A stretch of DNA of 15,691 nucleotides from Treponema sp. (GTDB taxonomy: Bacteria > Spirochaetota > Spirochaetia > Treponematales > Breznakiellaceae): the NCBI GenBank assembly GCA_031268125.1, contig JAIRXT010000139.1:1-15691 (forward strand). Reading direction: 5' to 3'. Within the stretch, counting starts at the first letter, position 1. Each line of letters starts with the position of its first letter. The notes under the pieces are model-generated. The model was not told the DNA's origin and made no database searches. It saw nothing but the letters and a program-made list of their open reading frames with translations. The position numbers and the translations under genes are program-made. Positions 12,770 to 15,691 of this stretch are shown piece after piece.

Positions 12770-13573
12770 ATGAAAAGAACCGTCAAGGTACAGGTAAAGG
12801 ACGCTTCAATTGCTCTGGCCGCGGAAATTGTGTACGGCCACCGTCCCGCGTGGGGAAGCCTGAGCTACCGGCCCCTGACCCTGAGTTTTATGCGGCGCCG
12901 TGAGGGCGGGACTCTGCCCCTGATCGTGTGGCTATGCGGCGGGGGATTCACCGAGGTGGACCGGAACGTCTGGATTCCGGAATTGGTCTGGTTTGCCAAA
13001 CGGGGCTACGCCGTTGCCAGTGTTGATTACAGTACCGCTTACCGTTCCCGGTTTCCGCAGTCCGTAGAGGATGTAAAGCTAGCGGTTCGTTTTCTCAAGG
13101 CCCGCGCTGCTGAATACGGCATCGATCCCGCACGGGTAGCCCTGATGGGGGAATCCGCCGGGGGCTATCTGGCTGCTCTCTGCGCCCTTACCCCGGGGGA
13201 ATTTGATCCGGGGGGAGACTGCAAGGTACAGGCGGCGGTCCCCTGGTACCCCCCGGTGCGGATAGCGGAGATGCGGGCAAGCATTGATAAAACAACCCTG
13301 CCCCATGATATTGCCGCCTATGCCGATATTACCCGCTATGTTACGCCGGAAGCCCCTCCTTTCCTGATACTCCACGGAAGCGGGGACGATCTGGTGCCCC
13401 TTTCCCAGGGGGAATTGCTCTACGACGCCCTGCAACAGGCGGGGGCCGCCGCGGAGATGGTTGTGATTGAGGGGGCGGGGCATGGGGATATTGCCTTTGT
13501 GCAGGACGAGGTAAAAAAGATCATCCTTGACTTCCTGGATGCTAAACTCCGGGAAAAACGCCCGGAGTTTTAG
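12770..13573 (+). CDS. Alpha/beta hydrolase, esterase/lipase type (BD-FAE/Aes-like)
   Basis: A 267-residue alpha/beta-hydrolase, likely a carboxylesterase or sugar-ester deacylase acting in the cytoplasm (no signal peptide). ATG at 12770 follows AGGAGAGG (12757-12764). The oxyanion-hole strand LIVWLCGGGF (51-60) replaces the HGGG of classical family members with CGGG. The nucleophile elbow GESAGG places Ser129; Asp206 or Asp207 in HGSGDDLVP and His238 in GAGHGD complete the triad. Its gene starts 17 bases after the acyl-CoA synthetase stop, so they are probably co-transcribed, but whether they share a pathway is unclear. Its last 32 bases overlap the convergent minus-strand gene, and the terminator hairpin at 13544-13570 lies inside this coding end. 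Family is secure, substrate is not. Confidence 0.88.
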   Translation: MKRTVKVQVKDASIALAAEIVYGHRPAWGSLSYRPLTLSFMRRREGGTLPLIVWLCGGGFTEVDRNVWIPELVWFAKRGYAVASVDYSTAYRSRFPQSVEDVKLAVRFLKARAAEYGIDPARVALMGESAGGYLAALCALTPGEFDPGGDCKVQAAVPWYPPVRIAEMRASIDKTTLPHDIAAYADITRYVTPEAPPFLILHGSGDDLVPLSQGELLYDALQQAGAAAEMVVIEGAGHGDIAFVQDEVKKIILDFLDAKLREKRPEF

Positions 13574-14600
13574 AGGCCGCCCGGCCCAGGCGGTCGTTGA
13601 TGGCCTCCCCCAGGGCCTCGGGGGGGGCTTTTTCCGCGTGAATACGGCGGAGCCCCAGCCGGTCCAGCCGGTGGAGGGCCTCGAAAAGATTGGCCGCCGC
13701 CTCCAGGCTGTCCCCCGTCCCGGACAGGATTTCCGGGGCGGTTCGGGGATACATTCCGTTCCGGGCCGCCCAGGATTCATAGGACCGCCGGCTGAAAAAG
13801 AGATAGCCCGCGCCGGCCTCGCAGGGCAGGGTTTCCCCGTAACCGTAGAGGAACAGAGGGGTCCGGGGCGCATAGTGGCTGGTGAGGAGTCCCGGTGAGC
13901 GTAGCTCACCGGGTGATCGCAGTTCACCGGGTGAGCCGGGTTCCGCCGGGGGCTGTCCGGGGGCCGGCAGGGGGCCCAGAAGGGCTTCAAGCCGCTCCCG
14001 GGAAAGACCGCCGGGGCGCAGAATCCGGGGCCCGCCGGCCGTCATGTCCAGGACCGTGGATTCCAGCCCCACGGCGGCGGGTCCGCCGTCAAGGATGATA
14101 TTTACCCGGTCCCCCAACTGTTCCGCCACATGTTCCGCCCTGGTGGGGGAAAGGCAGCCGAAGCGGTTGGCGCTGGGGGCCGCCACCGCGCCGGTAGAAC
14201 GCCGGATAAGCTGCTGCGCCGCGGGGTGGGCGGGAAAACGGACCGCCACGGTGGCAAGCCCGCTGGTGGCAAGATCCGGGACGGCCTTTTTTTTGGGGAG
14301 GACCAGAGTCAGGGGGCCGGGCCAGAATTCCGCCGTAAGCCGGGCCGTATCCTCCCGGTTCCGCGGGTCAAGGGCGGACAGGTCCGCCACATCTTCCAGG
14401 GTTTCAAGGCAGGCAATGTGGACAATCAGCGGGTCGAAGCGGGGACGCCCCTTGGCCCGGAATATCTCTGCCAGGGTCCGGGGATTAAACGCGTCCCCCC
14501 CCAGGCCGTAGACCGTTTCCGTGGGGAAGGCGGCAAGCTCCCCCCTGCGGAGGGCTTCCGCCGCCAGGTTAAGGGATTCTTCGGTTACAGGATAAATCAT
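13542..14600 (-). CDS. L-threonylcarbamoyladenylate synthase, Sua5/YrdC/YwlC family
   Basis: A 352-residue enzyme that makes threonylcarbamoyl-AMP from threonine, bicarbonate and ATP for the t6A37 modification of ANN-decoding tRNAs. The YrdC domain (about 10-205) shows FPTETVYGLGG (25-35), KGRPRFDPLIVH (50-61), the FWPGPLTLVL strand (92-101), and PSANRFGCLSPT (142-153). After a linker comes the Sua5 domain, introduced by SPGLLTSHYAP (235-245), the conserved SPG-x-x-x-x-HYAP hinge that closes over the active site, so this is the two-domain Sua5 type rather than short TsaC. The linker carries extra copies of an SPGELR unit, encoded by an 18-base tandem repeat. No clear Shine-Dalgarno precedes the ATG; it begins 17 bases after corA ends, so translational coupling is likely. 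Its 3' end overlaps the convergent hydrolase gene by 32 bases. Confidence 0.92.
   Translation of the reverse strand: MIYPVTEESLNLAAEALRRGELAAFPTETVYGLGGDAFNPRTLAEIFRAKGRPRFDPLIVHIACLETLEDVADLSALDPRNREDTARLTAEFWPGPLTLVLPKKKAVPDLATSGLATVAVRFPAHPAAQQLIRRSTGAVAAPSANRFGCLSPTRAEHVAEQLGDRVNIILDGGPAAVGLESTVLDMTAGGPRILRPGGLSRERLEALLGPLPAPGQPPAEPGSPGELRSPGELRSPGLLTSHYAPRTPLFLYGYGETLPCEAGAGYLFFSRRSYESWAARNGMYPRTAPEILSGTGDSLEAAANLFEALHRLDRLGLRRIHAEKAPPEALGEAINDRLGRAASKTPGVFPGV
13544..13570. terminator. Bidirectional terminator inside overlapping convergent gene ends
   Basis: AAACTCCGGG (13544-13553) pairs perfectly with CCCGGAGTTT (13561-13570) around loop AAAAACG; TTTTA follows on the plus strand and the left arm gives TTTAG on the minus strand. 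It serves both the hydrolase gene (stop at 13571-13573) and the Sua5 gene (stop at 13542-13544) and codes for the C-terminal residues of both. Confidence 0.8.
13890..13934 (-). repeat. 18-base tandem repeat in the Sua5 linker (SPGELR units)
   Basis: Two and a half units coding SPGELR-SPGELR-SPG lie directly before the conserved hinge. On the plus strand CCCGGTGAGC (13891-13900) and GCTCACCGGG (13904-13913) make a perfect 10-base stem with a 3-base loop, so the repeat is also a strong hairpin. Units differ at third codon positions, so the duplication is not brand new. Confidence 0.85.
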
Positions 14601-14617
14601 GGCGGATTCCGGCCCCG

Positions 14618-15601
14618 CTAAAGCCAGCGGCGAATTTTGAAGAATACCAGCATCCCCAGGGCGATGAGGATCATCACGGCCCAGACGATGGGGTAGGCCA
14701 AGGGGTACTCAAGTTCCGGCATGGCCTTAAAATTCATGCCGTAGACCCCCACAATAAAGGTAAGGGGGATAAAAATCGTAGAAATAATGGTGAGGACCTT
14801 CATGACATTGTTCAGCCGGTTTGACGCGGCGGAAAGGTTTACCTCGATAACCCCGGCGATAAGCTCCCGGTAAGTCTCCACGCTGTCCGCCGCCTGGATC
14901 ACGTTGTCGTGGAGGTCCTTGAGGAAGGGAGCCAGTTCCACCGCCAGCCACTCCGAATCCAGGCGCATCATAACCTGGATGTTCTCCCGCAGGGGCAGCA
15001 CCGCCCGCCGGATTCTTAAAAGATTCTGCTTTACCCTTTGAATATCGGGGATGATGTTTTGGTCCTTCTCGTTCATGGCCCGTTCTTCAAATTCCTCGAT
15101 TTCCCCGCCGATATCGTCCAGGGAAACAAAGTACCGGTCCACCACGGCGTCCATGATGGCCCAGGCAAGATAGCCGGTTCCCGTGCGGCGGATCCTGCCG
15201 GCGTTGTTGAGGATCCGCTTCCTGATGCCGTCAAAATAATCGCCGGGCCTTTCCTGGAAACTGATCACCGTGTTTTCGCTTATCACCAGGGATATCTGCT
15301 CAAAATCAACCTCGTTTTTCCCCTCTGCCGGTTCGGTAACGATGGATTTCAAAACGATAAAAAGGTAGTCGTCAAATTCCTCTACCTTGGGACGGTGGTT
15401 GGTGTCCAGAATGTCTTCCACTGTCAGGGGGTGGATGCGGAAAGCATCCGCGATCCGGTTTACTTCGTCGGTCTTGTCAAGGCCGTCCATGTTGATCCAG
15501 GTGAGGCCCGCGGGATTCCTGTGGCGCAGCAGTTCCGTTACGGTTTGTTCTTTTTTGATCCAGGCCCCCGCCGGATCGTAGCCGATGATGGACAGATCCA
15601 T
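14618..15601 (-). CDS. corA: CorA family magnesium/divalent cation transporter
   Basis: A 327-residue inner-membrane channel protein that takes up Mg2+ (and in some members Co2+ or Ni2+). A large cytoplasmic N-terminal domain with long helices is followed by two C-terminal membrane helices, about residues 268-286 and 303-322, separated by the hallmark YGMNF (287-291) whose GMN forms the pore-mouth selectivity filter. The protein ends in a short basic tail KIRRWL. The length and the ordering are normal for the family. The ATG at 15601 is one base away from the stop of an upstream gene, so the ribosome site lies within that gene and is weak; coupling is likely. It is followed after 17 bases by the Sua5 gene. 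There is no visible Mg-sensing leader because the gene lies inside a transcription unit. Ion preference cannot be settled from sequence alone. Confidence 0.95.
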   Translation of the reverse strand: MDLSIIGYDPAGAWIKKEQTVTELLRHRNPAGLTWINMDGLDKTDEVNRIADAFRIHPLTVEDILDTNHRPKVEEFDDYLFIVLKSIVTEPAEGKNEVDFEQISLVISENTVISFQERPGDYFDGIRKRILNNAGRIRRTGTGYLAWAIMDAVVDRYFVSLDDIGGEIEEFEERAMNEKDQNIIPDIQRVKQNLLRIRRAVLPLRENIQVMMRLDSEWLAVELAPFLKDLHDNVIQAADSVETYRELIAGVIEVNLSAASNRLNNVMKVLTIISTIFIPLTFIVGVYGMNFKAMPELEYPLAYPIVWAVMILIALGMLVFFKIRRWL

Positions 15602-15602
15602 G

Positions 15603-15691
15603 TCAGAGGGTCCCCGCGTAATCTTCGTACTGTTTGGTAAAGTGATCGATTTTCCGCCTTACCTTTTCCAGATGTTTCTGCATTTCCCGGA
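15603..15691 (-). CDS. Unidentified gene, C-terminal fragment (5' part outside window)
   Basis: On the minus strand a frame enters at the window edge and stops with TGA at 15605-15603, one base before the corA ATG. The 29 visible residues (REMQKHLEKVRRKIDHF then TKQYEDYAGTL) look like a charged amphipathic helix or coiled-coil end. The tight junction with corA supports a real gene in the same transcription unit. Nothing more can be said about its function. Confidence 0.5.
   Translation of the reverse strand, partial: REMQKHLEKVRRKIDHFTKQYEDYAGTL

Noticed and set aside
13882..14511. 209-codon plus-strand frame opposite Sua5
   Set aside because: Arg/Ser/Pro-rich shadow of the Sua5 gene without start signal.

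Overview
The window looks like a chromosomal segment of a spirochaete, most plausibly a Treponema of the termite-gut type. This is inferred from the moderately high GC, the gene types (CUT1 sugar ABC system with lipoprotein, FIST protein plus hybrid kinase, AMP-ligase) and protein flavour; no rRNA or phylogenetic marker is present to prove it. No tRNA, rRNA, CRISPR array, transposase or phage gene was seen.

Layout: (1) 1-366, the 3' end of a Gfo/Idh/MocA oxidoreductase. (2) 367-1187, about 820 bases without a confident gene but dense in structure: a long hairpin, a repeat module, a -35 box with a LacI-type operator, a good ribosome binding site and ATG opening a small frame that contains 18 consecutive C, and then four stem-loops, one of them a textbook terminator. 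(3) 1188-4375, a carbohydrate ABC importer: binding lipoprotein, an internal terminator, and two permeases, with no ATPase gene. (4) 4376-4784, a terminator hairpin plus a second copy of the repeat module. (5) 4785-6601, ThuA-like protein and Gfo/Idh oxidoreductase as a two-gene unit. (6) 6602-7261, a terminator and two 107-base direct repeats with a precise hairpin. (7) 7262-10918, FIST sensor protein plus a cytosolic PAS-HisKA-HATPase-REC-HPt hybrid kinase. (8) 11052-13573, long-chain acyl-CoA synthetase plus alpha/beta hydrolase. (9) On the minus strand, 15691-13542, an unidentified partial gene, corA, and a Sua5-type threonylcarbamoyl-AMP synthase, convergent with and overlapping the hydrolase.

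Regions 1 to 5 read as a sugar acquisition and oxidation locus: the importer brings in an oligosaccharide or sugar derivative, and ThuA/Gfo-Idh proteins of the kind linked to keto-sugar chemistry act on it inside the cell. The FIST/kinase pair is a self-contained cytosolic sensing module whose output partner is not in the window. The acyl-CoA synthetase/hydrolase pair and the corA/sua5 unit are housekeeping-like.

The most unusual content is non-coding. A family of modular, hairpin-centred intergenic elements occurs at least four times in both orientations. The leader before the importer could be a repeat-length-switchable attenuator, because translation of the poly-C frame would carry ribosomes through the terminator. 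Both are read from sequence; their function is inference.
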